Positions 14,741 to 22,738 of a DNA stretch of 29,732 nt are shown piece by piece. A program made the position numbers and the translations under genes. The DNA lies in the NCBI GenBank assembly GCA_021834865.1, contig JAKBRD010000004.1:1-29732 (forward strand), in the 5' to 3' direction. How positions within the stretch are numbered: the stretch's first letter is position 1; each line of letters opens with the position of its first letter. The notes under the pieces were generated by a model. It had not been told where the DNA came from, did no database searches, and saw nothing but the letters and a program-made list of their open reading frames with translations. Origin of the DNA: Microcaldota archaeon (GTDB lineage: Archaea > Micrarchaeota > Micrarchaeia > Micrarchaeales > Micrarchaeaceae).

Positions 14741-15421
14741 TTAGAGCCCCTGCTTTTTCATCTTCCTGAGCGATATGAAAAGCTCGTTGAAATTCTTTAT
14801 CGAATAATCCGCTTCCCTTATCTTTTCCTTATATGAAAACGTGAGCATGCCTGTGAGCTTCGCTCCTCTTATTTCTTCAGCGTCATGGCCCACGAATATT
14901 GCGCTTTCGGGATCGGCCTTGAACGGCTCGAGAGCGGCCAGGTATGCCTCCCTGCTTGGCTTGGCATAGCCAGTGTCTGCGGGCACTGTAACCTCGTCGA
15001 ATAGGCCGCCTATGCCTGCCGAACTCAGCATAAGCTCAAGCTCGGATTTTGCATGCACAGTATCGCTCAGCACTGCAGTGTAAAAACCAAGCCTCTTTAT
15101 CTTTTGGATGTTGTCCTTCAGCCCTGGCTCCGATGGATCGCAGTACGCCAGAGAATCCCTGTCTATCGCAGAATATTTGGTTAGCAGCCGCATCGGTATG
15201 CCGAGCCTCTGGAAAAGCTCCTCCCTTGCAGATTGGAGCGAGCCGTTGGAAAAATCAATATTGGCAGCTATGGACTTCCACTCTTTTCTTAGGGCCTGCG
15301 TTTTTACAGGTATTTTTTCGCTCTTGAATAGCGCCTCTATGCCTTTCTGGAAGCGCTCAAGCATCCTTTTCGTATCGATCAGTACCCCATTGGCATCAAA
15401 AACTGCAACGTAAAGGGACAT
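14741..15421 (-). CDS. HAD-superfamily hydrolase-like protein with Asn in motif I
   Basis: The Rossmann core of haloacid dehalogenase-like hydrolases is recognisable: motif I AVFDANGVLID (D9), motif II VLSDTVHAK, motif III Lys in TGYAKPSREAY and motif IV VGHDAEEIRGAK. A helical cap lies between motifs I and II. The oddity is motif I: the second Asp (general acid/base of phosphatases) is Asn (N11). The nucleophile D9 and the Mg2+ site in motif IV are retained. It may therefore be a slow phosphatase, a different HAD chemistry, or a binding protein. Substrate unknown. The ATG at 15421 is preceded by AT-rich boxes on the minus strand. Confidence 0.85.
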   Translation of the reverse strand: MSLYVAVFDANGVLIDTKRMLERFQKGIEALFKSEKIPVKTQALRKEWKSIAANIDFSNGSLQSAREELFQRLGIPMRLLTKYSAIDRDSLAYCDPSEPGLKDNIQKIKRLGFYTAVLSDTVHAKSELELMLSSAGIGGLFDEVTVPADTGYAKPSREAYLAALEPFKADPESAIFVGHDAEEIRGAKLTGMLTFSYKEKIREADYSIKNFNELFISLRKMKKQGL

Positions 15422-15564
15422 TAAAACCGCTTATAAACGCCATCGCACTTATTTAAGCTTTCCACGCAACGCCTGCGTGTGGCTTGCTTCATGCGGATTT
15501 GGGAATGATATTTATTACATTCCACTAAAATACCTTAACTGTTGCACGTTTCCAAGGCGGTAGA

Positions 15565-16827
15565 TTGGACAAAAAGCTCAAGTCGTTGATAGTCACTACG
15601 TTTGCACATTTTTCCAATGACAGCGTATTCCTAGTTTATCCGCTGCTCATAACATACTACACGCTAATACCCGGACTTAACCTCGTGCTTCTTGGCGCGC
15701 TCGCAATAGTGTACCAGCTAATATACGGAGCAGTAAGCACCCCAATAGGCATGATCGCCGACAGGAGCAAAAACGAGGGCTTTATGGTTGCAGTAGGCAT
15801 AGCGATACTTGGAATCTCGATGCTTGCGTTTGCAGGTTCATTCGCCATTGCGGCTCTGCGCATGCCATTGATAATAGCAGGAGTACTGCTTTTAGGCGCT
15901 GGAACTGCGTTCTATCACCCCATAGGCGCATCGATACTGAAAGGCATCTACGGCAAAAAAGCTGCGTCGATGATGGGCATAAACGGAAGCGCAGGAAGCT
16001 TCGGAAGGTCCGTGATGCCCATAATACTGGTTTTCCTGATAACTGCCCTTGGCACGTCCTTTGCACTCGGGCTTGTCGGCATAGAACTTCTGATAGCTTC
16101 GGGAATTGTATACGTAGGGCTCATGTCTTTCAATAAGAGCATAAGGGCAGGATTTTGGGGCTTGTATGGCTTGAAGCGCAACAGGAAAACAGCAACGGCA
16201 AAGGTCAGCATATTCAAATCCGGTTATGCCGATGTCCTGCTTTCGCTTGTCGCTGTAATTTTTGTAAGGTCCATGTTCATGACAGGCACGTACACGTTTA
16301 TCCCTGAATACCTAAAGGTAGTAATGCATTCCGAAGTATTGGTAGGCACCATACTAAGCGTAAGCTTCGTATTTGCCATATTCGGGCAGATATTCTTCGG
16401 ATATGTGACCGCCAAAAAGGGCGGGCGCTACACCATAACTACAACAGCCTTCGTGTCGGCAATAAGCTTCGTGCTTTTCTTGCTTGCCGGCAACAACGTC
16501 TATTTCGCATTGGCTATGCTTTCAATTTTTATTTTTGTAACTTTCAACGGCTTTGCAGTGATACTGGGATATGTCAACCAGCTGGTTCCGGACAAGATAG
16601 CCAACAGCTCCAACGCTTTCACGTGGGGCATAGGCCAGATATTCGGAGGCGCTGCAGGCGTAGGCGTTATGACCCTGCTCCTTAATTATACAAGCGTTAC
16701 AAATGCAATGTGGTACATATCGATATTCATGTTTATTTCGATATTCATGCTCCCTCTGCTTTACAGGAAAGGAAGGAAAAACAGGAAGCAAAATGGAAAG
16801 GGCAGCAAGAAAAAGCTAAAAATATAA
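15565..16827 (+). CDS. MFS transporter, fosmidomycin-resistance (Fsr)-like
   Basis: A 420-residue inner-membrane protein with about 12 hydrophobic helices and a basic C-terminal tail. FAHFSNDSVFLVYPLLITYY in helix 1 and GAGTAFYHPIGASILKG (about residues 111-127) match the Fsr-like MFS subgroup, where FYHP is well conserved. Members export drugs or small metabolites by proton antiport. The substrate is unknown. The start is a TTG at 15565; no in-frame ATG precedes the first helix. It is the first of three MFS genes in a row on this strand. Confidence 0.88.
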   Translation: MDKKLKSLIVTTFAHFSNDSVFLVYPLLITYYTLIPGLNLVLLGALAIVYQLIYGAVSTPIGMIADRSKNEGFMVAVGIAILGISMLAFAGSFAIAALRMPLIIAGVLLLGAGTAFYHPIGASILKGIYGKKAASMMGINGSAGSFGRSVMPIILVFLITALGTSFALGLVGIELLIASGIVYVGLMSFNKSIRAGFWGLYGLKRNRKTATAKVSIFKSGYADVLLSLVAVIFVRSMFMTGTYTFIPEYLKVVMHSEVLVGTILSVSFVFAIFGQIFFGYVTAKKGGRYTITTTAFVSAISFVLFLLAGNNVYFALAMLSIFIFVTFNGFAVILGYVNQLVPDKIANSSNAFTWGIGQIFGGAAGVGVMTLLLNYTSVTNAMWYISIFMFISIFMLPLLYRKGRKNRKQNGKGSKKKLKI

Positions 16828-16916
16828 TTTTATATAATCAAAACGCCAGATTGCAGAACTGCTGACGCAAGATTGGATCCGAATTCTGAAATTTGATTCG
16901 CTTAACAAGTGTGCAC

Positions 16917-18383
16917 ATGGAGATTTCGAAAGAGAACACGATATTGGCGGTAATAGTAATAGGAACGCTCATGGCTTCCATTGACTCCACCATAGTGCTG
17001 CTCGCTTTCCCGGCTATGACACAGGCGCTGCACTCCACGATAGCCACCATAATATGGGTCATATTAATCTACATGATAGTCGTTGCAGTCTTCTCAACGC
17101 AGTTCGGCAGGATAGGCGACATATACGGCAGAAGCAGGATGTTCAACCTCGGCTTCATTGTATTTACCATTGCTTCATTTCTCTGCGGCATTGCCCCGAC
17201 AGACATAAGCCTTATTGCATTCAGGGCCATACAGGCAATAGGCGGAGCCCTTATTGCTTCAAACAGCAGCGCCATAATAGCTGACACTTTCGAAAGGCAT
17301 AGGATAGGAAGGGCATATGGCTTCACGGGCATGAGCTGGAACATAGGGGCGCTTCTCGGCATACTGCTTGGCGGGATAATAACGACGTACATAGGCTACA
17401 GGTACATATTCTTCATAAACGTGCCAATAGGCATTGTGGCAGTAATATTGGGCCTTCGCTATGTAAAGGACAGCAACAAAAGCAGCGACAAACTCGACAT
17501 ACCCGGAATGGCGGCACTGGCAATCGCAATAGCGCTAATAGCTTATGCAGGCATAAACTACGCTTCCATAGGCGTAAGCTCGCTCAATGTCGCGCTTTTC
17601 ATCCTTGGAGTCATTGCGGCAATAATCTTCGTAATCATAGATAAGAAAGTGAAGATGCCAACGATAAACTTCACAATGTTCAAGAACAAGATATTCAGGA
17701 ATTCGCTGATGGCGTCGCTTTTCCAGGGGCTCGGATTCATGGGCGTAACGTTCCTTCTCATAATGTATCTTCAGGGAGTGCGCGGCTATTCGCCGCTTGA
17801 CGCATCGCTTGTCCTGTTCCCGGGTTACGTGGTAAGCGGAGTGCTTGCTCCCTATATGGGAAAATACTCGGACAAATTCGGGGCTAGGCTTATTGCTACA
17901 ATTGGAATCTTATTTATGGTTGGCGGAGTTTTGTTTTATCTTTCGTTCCTTGGCGTTTCGACCCCAATATATTACGTGGTCGTAGGAACCATAATAACCG
18001 GATTTGGGGGCGCGATGTTCTGGCCCTCAAACAACAGCGCAGTCATGGCCAACGTGACTGGAGAACTCAGAGGCGCAGCATCAGGCACGCTGAGGCTTTT
18101 CAGCAGCTTGGGCCTAATAGGCAGCTTCATAATTGCATTCGTTGCTGCGGCATCTGCAGTTCCTAGGTATCTGGCTTTCGAGATATTCGCTGGAACCTCG
18201 AAAGTCATAGGAGGCATAGGCAAAGGCTTCGTAGCCGGCATGCACGTAGCGTTCGTGGCCCTTATGGCAATGCTAATAATAGCAGGGATTTTCTCCTTCG
18301 TGCGCGGAAAAGAGGATAGATCCGGAAAACTTTCTGATGAAAGCCATAATGCCACAGAGAAGAAACATATCAGCAAGAAATAG
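16917..18383 (+). CDS. MFS transporter, DHA2 (EmrB/QacA) family
   Basis: A 488-residue transporter with about 14 membrane helices. Motif D1-like MASIDSTIVLLAFPAMTQAL lies in helix 1, motif A GRIGDIYGRSRMF in loop 2-3, and motif C-like MSWNIGALLGILLGGIITTY in helix 5, the set that defines 14-TMS drug:H+ antiporters. It probably exports toxic or hydrophobic compounds. I start at the ATG at 16917 rather than the upstream TTG at 16893, because the eight extra residues precede the usual N terminus. Confidence 0.92.
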   Translation: MEISKENTILAVIVIGTLMASIDSTIVLLAFPAMTQALHSTIATIIWVILIYMIVVAVFSTQFGRIGDIYGRSRMFNLGFIVFTIASFLCGIAPTDISLIAFRAIQAIGGALIASNSSAIIADTFERHRIGRAYGFTGMSWNIGALLGILLGGIITTYIGYRYIFFINVPIGIVAVILGLRYVKDSNKSSDKLDIPGMAALAIAIALIAYAGINYASIGVSSLNVALFILGVIAAIIFVIIDKKVKMPTINFTMFKNKIFRNSLMASLFQGLGFMGVTFLLIMYLQGVRGYSPLDASLVLFPGYVVSGVLAPYMGKYSDKFGARLIATIGILFMVGGVLFYLSFLGVSTPIYYVVVGTIITGFGGAMFWPSNNSAVMANVTGELRGAASGTLRLFSSLGLIGSFIIAFVAAASAVPRYLAFEIFAGTSKVIGGIGKGFVAGMHVAFVALMAMLIIAGIFSFVRGKEDRSGKLSDESHNATEKKHISKK

Positions 18384-18525
18384 TGCGGCAGCTTGCACAG
18401 GATTAAATATTGCAGTACTCAAGGAATATGGTATAATGTCCATTATATTTTGCACAGGTGCCTAAACGGATAGTATAGAAAAATTAAAGGCCAGGAGCTT
18501 CAGGTTCCTGCTTTATTCGAGGGCA

Positions 18526-19656
18526 TTGAGGAGCGCCGCGCTCATATACATGACGCTGTCTTTTTCTTTATACCTGCATGCGCTTAAGGTAAGCATAATA
18601 GACATAGGAATAGTGGCGGCCCTGACTATGCTTTTTGCCCTGGTCCTGACGCTTGGGCTTGGAATGCTTGGGGACAGGAGGGGCTACAGGTATGAGCTCA
18701 TCATATCGGAGTTCTTCACAATGGCCGGAGCTTTCCTTATAGCAGCAAGCTCAAGCGTGCTCATGATAATGCTCGGGATGATAATTGCAGGAATAAGCAC
18801 GGGCTCCGGAGGCATGAGGGGAGCTTTTTCCCCGGGCTCAAGCGCTTATATAGCTAGCATATACGGAGAGGAAAAGGAGCGCGTCAAGAAGTTTTCTTCC
18901 ATAAATATCATTGCTGCAGTATTCTCCATAGTGGGAAGCGCGATGTTTGGAATGGTTGGACTGGTAAGCGTTTACACCGGAGCGCTCCATGCGTACAGGT
19001 ACCTCTTCCTTGTAGCTGCGTTCATGATGCTCGGCTCGCTTGTTTTCGTGATGCTGCTCACCGAGCCCGCAAGGCCCAAAAAGTCAACGCGCATCATGAA
19101 GAACGAAAGCATGAAGTATATAATGAGAATTATAGCGGCTAATGTCGTTGGCGGAGCTGGAGTCGGGATAGCGATACCCCTTCTGCCGCTGTGGTTCAAC
19201 CTGGTATTCAAGGCAACAAATATAGAAATAAGCACAGTATTCGGAATTTCGTATGTGGCTACTGCCCTCGGAGCGTATTACGCATCGAGGCTTGCAGGAA
19301 AGACCAGCGTATTGAACATGGCCGCAGGCACCAGGTCGCTCAACGGAATACTTCTCGTGGCTCTTGCTCTGTCGCCCGCATTTCCCATAGCAGGAGCCAT
19401 ATACGTAATAAGAGCTTTTGTAGCCGGTTCCGGAAGCCCGAATAGATCCACGGTGACTGTGAAAGGCATAGGCAACGAGGACTACGGTACAGCCACCAGC
19501 CTTCAGGGCATTGCCACAAGGGTCTCGCAGCTGAGCTCCGGAGCCAGCGGATACCTTCTCGATTACGCGCTGCCGCTGCCACTGGAAGTAGGAGGAGTGC
19601 TGCAGCTCATAAGCGGAGCTTTGTACAAAATACTCCTGAAGCCCAAGAACAAATGA
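18526..19656 (+). CDS. MFS transporter, 12-TMS type, N terminus uncertain
   Basis: A predicted 376-residue transporter with MFS motif A as LGDRRGYRYEL and a long chain of hydrophobic helices ending in a basic tail. The only conventional start is a TTG at 18526, which falls almost at the first helix and leaves no cytoplasmic N-terminal segment. The same frame is open back to 18466 and encodes LKARSFRFLLYSRALRSAAL, which looks like a genuine MFS N terminus, but it has no ATG, GTG or TTG. A GTG at 18458, with a TATA-like GGTATAAT about 25 bases before it, is in another frame and stops after six codons. A non-standard start or a one-base change is likely. Substrate unknown. Confidence 0.82.
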   Translation: MRSAALIYMTLSFSLYLHALKVSIIDIGIVAALTMLFALVLTLGLGMLGDRRGYRYELIISEFFTMAGAFLIAASSSVLMIMLGMIIAGISTGSGGMRGAFSPGSSAYIASIYGEEKERVKKFSSINIIAAVFSIVGSAMFGMVGLVSVYTGALHAYRYLFLVAAFMMLGSLVFVMLLTEPARPKKSTRIMKNESMKYIMRIIAANVVGGAGVGIAIPLLPLWFNLVFKATNIEISTVFGISYVATALGAYYASRLAGKTSVLNMAAGTRSLNGILLVALALSPAFPIAGAIYVIRAFVAGSGSPNRSTVTVKGIGNEDYGTATSLQGIATRVSQLSSGASGYLLDYALPLPLEVGGVLQLISGALYKILLKPKNK

Positions 19657-19661
19657 CCATT

Positions 19662-19668
19662 TTTATAC
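19662..19668 (+). promoter_or_regulatory. TATA-like box for the molybdoprotein operon
   Basis: TTTATAC lies just after the third MFS stop, 22 bases before a TTG (19687) and 31 before the ATG (19696). It matches the box at 8002 in sequence. Confidence 0.5.
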
Positions 19669-19695
19669 TTTCCCTACAAAAAACGATTGGTAATT

Positions 19696-20313
19696 ATGGC
19701 TAGAGTTCCCCACGGCCAGATAGCCACCAAGGCATTTCCGGTCCTAAGCGCAAGCCGCACTCCGGATATAGACCTTTCCGATTATAGGCTCAGGATTTAT
19801 GGCAGCGTTGGCAACGAGCTCTCCTTTTCCTGGGAGCAGCTGATGGCCATGCCAATGGCCAAAAAGGTCGTGGACATACACTGCGTTACGAGATGGTCCA
19901 GGCTCGGGGACACGTGGGAAGGCATAAGCCTGAAATACATTTTGAGCATGGCGAAACCCAATGGACAATTCCTTATGCTAAGAAGCTCGTATGTCGGCTA
20001 TTCGGCCAACGTGCCCATGGAATATGTGAACGACGATAGCATGGTGGCTTTCAGGTTCAACGGAAAGCCTTTGGAAAAGGAGCATGGAGGGCCAGTAAGG
20101 GCATTCATACCTGCTCTTTATTTCTGGAAAAGCACCAAATGGCTTGATGGAATAGAGGTAATGGATGAGGACAAGCCAGGATTCTGGGAAAAGAGAGGCT
20201 ACAACATGAGGGGAGATTACAACAAGGAAGAGAGGTACTGGAAGGGATTGAACTTCGTCAACAAGCTTATGTTTTTCGGGCAGAAGGATGACGATAAAGA
20301 AAATAAAAAATAG
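19696..20313 (+). CDS. Sulfite oxidase-like molybdopterin oxidoreductase (cytoplasmic)
   Basis: The protein has the Oxidored_molyb fold: DYRLRIYGSVGN, then VVDIHCVTRWS with the molybdenum-ligand Cys (C63), then GDTWEGISLKYIL, GYSANVPMEY, and GGPVRAFIPALYFWKSTKWL. These are hallmarks of the sulfite oxidase/MsrP (YedY) superfamily. At 205 residues it is the short, single-domain form with no heme or dimerisation domain and no twin-arginine signal, so it acts in the cytoplasm. Substrate unknown (sulfite, sulfoxides or other oxyanions are possible). Start ATG 19696; a TTG at 19687 is the leaderless alternative. Two closely spaced genes follow. Confidence 0.9.
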   Translation: MARVPHGQIATKAFPVLSASRTPDIDLSDYRLRIYGSVGNELSFSWEQLMAMPMAKKVVDIHCVTRWSRLGDTWEGISLKYILSMAKPNGQFLMLRSSYVGYSANVPMEYVNDDSMVAFRFNGKPLEKEHGGPVRAFIPALYFWKSTKWLDGIEVMDEDKPGFWEKRGYNMRGDYNKEERYWKGLNFVNKLMFFGQKDDDKENKK

Positions 20314-20321
20314 GTGTAATT

Positions 20322-20927
20322 ATGGTAGTCGCATATTTCGTCAGGCATGGCGAGGCAGAAACCAACAGGAACGAATTATTGTCGTCAAAATATGAAGGCT
20401 ACCCTCTCACAGATCAAGGCAGGGAGCAGATAGCCGAAACGGCAAGGCAACTCAAAGGCATAGAATTTTCCCAGGCTTATTCCAGCCCAGTACTGAGGGC
20501 GAGGCAGACGGCAGAGATATTAATAGGCGAACGGAAGCTTGACATCAAAATCGATGAAAGGCTGCGGGAGAGAGGAATGGGATCTATGGAAGGAAAACCT
20601 GCGGATAAGGGCAATTGGATAATACCAATGCTGAGAAAGAGGGAATATTCCATGGGTGTGGAAAGCTTCGACAGCATATCTGATAGAGTATATTCTTTCC
20701 TTGATGAACTTGGGGGCGATGGCAACACGATCATAGCTACGCATGAGAGCCCGATATCGATGCTTGCGTGCAGGATACTTGGATTCGACGAGTTTACCGG
20801 GAAGGGGATAAAGGTAGGCAACGGCTCGGTAACAGTAGTTGAGATGAAAGGAGGAAAAGTCAGGCTTTTGGCTCTCGGGTCATACTCTATTGGCAAGGGA
20901 TACCTGGACGGCCTTGCAGAGATGTAA
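20322..20927 (+). CDS. Histidine phosphatase (phosphoglycerate mutase-like)
   Basis: The branch-1 histidine phosphatase fold has YFVRHGEAETNRNE with the phospho-accepting His (H9), then SSPVLRARQTAEI and ERGMGSMEGK, and a second catalytic His in IIATHESPI (H141). Enzymes with this pattern are either cofactor-dependent phosphoglycerate mutases or, as here by length (201 aa) and divergence, phosphatases of small phosphorylated metabolites. GGTG at 20313-20316 with a 5-base spacer fixes the ATG. It follows the molybdoprotein gene by 8 bases and precedes the nucleotidyltransferase by 12, so the three are an operon. Confidence 0.9.
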   Translation: MVVAYFVRHGEAETNRNELLSSKYEGYPLTDQGREQIAETARQLKGIEFSQAYSSPVLRARQTAEILIGERKLDIKIDERLRERGMGSMEGKPADKGNWIIPMLRKREYSMGVESFDSISDRVYSFLDELGGDGNTIIATHESPISMLACRILGFDEFTGKGIKVGNGSVTVVEMKGGKVRLLALGSYSIGKGYLDGLAEM

Positions 20928-20939
20928 ATTGGTGCTTCG

Positions 20940-21671
20940 ATGAGCCAGCATGTTAAAAAAGCGGTAGTCATATGTGGAGGAGAAGGAACACGGCTTAGGC
21001 CCCTGACCTACGATACCCCAAAGCCCCTCGTAAAGGTAAACGGCATTCCGGTAATAGACAATGTTGTCAGGGAACTAAAGCACAATGGGATAGAAAAGAT
21101 AACCATGGCCATTGGCTACAAGAAGGAAATGTTCATGGATCATTTTGGCGACGGATCTGAAATCGGCATGCATATAGATTATAGCATCGAGGAAAAATTG
21201 CTAGGCACTGGCGGAGCAATAAAGAAAGCCCTGGAGGAAAAAACGCTGCCGGAAACCGGCGAGGACGTCCTCGTTGTAAATGGAGATAATATATTCGAAA
21301 TAGATTTGAAGAAGATGCACGATCTTCATCGTTCCAGGAATGCCATAGCCACGCTTGCGGTTAAGGCAGTGGATGACGTGACCGGCTATGGAGTCATAAG
21401 CATAGATGATGGGGTAATAAGGAAGTTCGTCGAGAAGCCGGACCCCAAGGACGCTGAGAGCAACCTGATAAACCTTGGAATATACATATTTAATTCAGGC
21501 GCCATGCACATGCTGCCGAATGCCGAGGCGTTTTCCATGGAAAGGGACTTTTTTGCAAAAATTTCTGGCACAGGAAGGCTTTGCGCTTATGTCTCCGACA
21601 GGATATGGTACCCGATAGATACCATGGAAAGATACAGGAAAGCCTCGGAGGAATGGAGGCCGCCAGAATGA
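20940..21671 (+). CDS. Sugar-phosphate nucleotidyltransferase (NTP_transferase family)
   Basis: The enzyme activates a sugar phosphate to an NDP-sugar. The 243-residue protein has AVVICGGEGTRLRPLTYDTPKPLVKVNG, the nucleotide-binding signature (GGxGTRLxPLTxxxPK), then LGTGGAIKKAL, and the metal-binding Asp in VVNGDNIFEI. It is the bare catalytic domain without the left-handed beta-helix acetyltransferase region found in bifunctional GlmU. This fits mannose-1-phosphate guanylyltransferase- or RmlA-like enzymes. Product unknown; a role in glycan or lipid-sugar synthesis is likely. ATG at 20940, with GGTG (20931-20934) 5 bases ahead. Confidence 0.9.
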   Translation: MSQHVKKAVVICGGEGTRLRPLTYDTPKPLVKVNGIPVIDNVVRELKHNGIEKITMAIGYKKEMFMDHFGDGSEIGMHIDYSIEEKLLGTGGAIKKALEEKTLPETGEDVLVVNGDNIFEIDLKKMHDLHRSRNAIATLAVKAVDDVTGYGVISIDDGVIRKFVEKPDPKDAESNLINLGIYIFNSGAMHMLPNAEAFSMERDFFAKISGTGRLCAYVSDRIWYPIDTMERYRKASEEWRPPE

Positions 21672-21704
21672 GCGACTGTTAGTTTGCTTTGGCTTGCTTA
21701 GGGC

Positions 21705-22634
21705 TTATTGCCCTCTTAGCATAAGCCTAAGCTTTTCCAGGTTTTCCCCATATCCTCTTATTAGCTGCTGCATTTCCTTAGAACCGCTGTGAACGAATGC
21801 CCCGTTTTCCATTGCCTTGGCTGCCACGCTCTCGTAAACCGAGAGCACATTGCCTAGCTTGTCCATGTTCTCCTGGTTGAGCACTCTCGAAGCGATTCCG
21901 GCCTGCGCTATGGTGATGCTTGTTGTGCGGTAAAGGAATTTCCTGTCTTCGAGCAAGGACTTGATGCTTTCGAATTCGGCCATTTCATCGCTTGACCCAA
22001 ATTTCTTTATCGCCTTTTCTGTTGATGTAATCTCGGAGCGAAGCTTTTTCTGTTCTTCGTCAAGCTTCTTCTTTACGCTTCTTGCTGCCTCGTTCCTCTG
22101 CGCTTTCGTCAGGGCCGACTTTGAATATTCTGAAGGGGTCATCTGCCCGTCCAGCCTGGCAAGCCTTTTTGGCTTCTTTACATTCTTCTTCTGGTTCTTC
22201 CTGAATTTTATGATTTTCTCCGCTTGTCCAGCAATTACCATCGAATTCTCCGAAAGAAGAAAGCCCTTCTGCGAAAGCTCAAGCGAATCACCGTACTGCT
22301 TGAGCGCTTCTGAAGCCACCGTTGAATATATATTTTCTATGTTTGACGTTGCATTCTTTAGCACATCGATCAGCGGCCCTGTAGTCCCATTCGGGATCAT
22401 CCCAATCGTATCTTCTGGCCTGAAAACTTCCAGTGCCATCTTTACCGATGCGTCCGCATCTATCAGCCTTGCCAGAACGAAATTCTGCCTGTAGCTTATT
22501 GCCTTGCCAATATATTTTACTGCTTTTTCTATGCTTTTTTCCGCGCCTTCGGTACCCGTGCCCTTATTTTTGTTTTCAGAAACAACTGTGCCGGTTCCTG
22601 GCTTTTCTGCCGATCTTTCTTTCTCTGCTTCCAT
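21705..22634 (-). CDS. Hypothetical coiled-coil protein, about 309 aa
   Basis: No family is recognised. The protein is highly charged and predicted helical throughout, with long Lys/Glu-rich stretches (SVKKKLDEEQKKLRSEITST, near residues 190-215) and a basic block (KKNVKKPKRLARL). The N-terminal 30 residues are Glu/Lys/Gly/Thr-rich and disordered in appearance. There is no membrane segment. I start at the ATG at 22634 because AGGTG (minus strand) lies 6 bases upstream; the frame also has a TTG at 22655. A perfect inverted repeat sits at the expected transcription start, so regulation by a dimeric protein is likely. It may be structural or nucleic-acid associated; this is a guess. Confidence 0.75.
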   Translation of the reverse strand: MEAEKERSAEKPGTGTVVSENKNKGTGTEGAEKSIEKAVKYIGKAISYRQNFVLARLIDADASVKMALEVFRPEDTIGMIPNGTTGPLIDVLKNATSNIENIYSTVASEALKQYGDSLELSQKGFLLSENSMVIAGQAEKIIKFRKNQKKNVKKPKRLARLDGQMTPSEYSKSALTKAQRNEAARSVKKKLDEEQKKLRSEITSTEKAIKKFGSSDEMAEFESIKSLLEDRKFLYRTTSITIAQAGIASRVLNQENMDKLGNVLSVYESVAAKAMENGAFVHSGSKEMQQLIRGYGENLEKLRLMLRGQ

Positions 22635-22654
22635 TTTATTCACCTGTTCGCTCA

Positions 22655-22676
22655 AAAAACGATATGCATCGTTTTT
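22655..22676. promoter_or_regulatory. Perfect 9-bp inverted repeat, possible operator
   Basis: Half-sites AAAAACGAT (22655-22663) and ATCGTTTTT (22668-22676) flank a 4-base spacer ATGC. A TATA-like ATAATTAAAAG on the minus strand (22680-22690) puts the transcription start near 22660, inside the repeat. That placement suits a repressor operator. As RNA it would be a weak AU-rich hairpin. Confidence 0.5.
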
Positions 22677-22679
22677 AGA

Positions 22680-22690
22680 CTTTTAATTAT
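22680..22690 (-). promoter_or_regulatory. TATA-like box for the 22634 gene
   Basis: The minus strand reads ATAATTAAAAG, about 25 bases upstream of the centre of the inverted repeat at 22655-22676. Confidence 0.4.
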
Positions 22691-22738
22691 GCCAGTTCAT
22701 GCAATTAGACACTAGACAGTCCTAATCTAATTTATGAA

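Noticed and set aside
18393..18458. Direct repeat TTGCACAGG at 18393-18401 and 18450-18458
   Set aside because: Only two 9-base copies in a short intergenic region with no mobile gene nearby; too little to call an attachment site or array.
18461..18478. Programmed -1 frameshifting at the start of the third MFS gene
   Set aside because: The sequence CCTAAAC is not a proper slippery heptamer, and frameshifting within the first codons would be unusual. A sequence change or atypical start is simpler.
21699..21715. Small AGGGC...GCCCT hairpin at the end of the 21705 gene
   Set aside because: A 5-bp stem overlapping the stop codon with no T-run on either strand; not convincing as a terminator.
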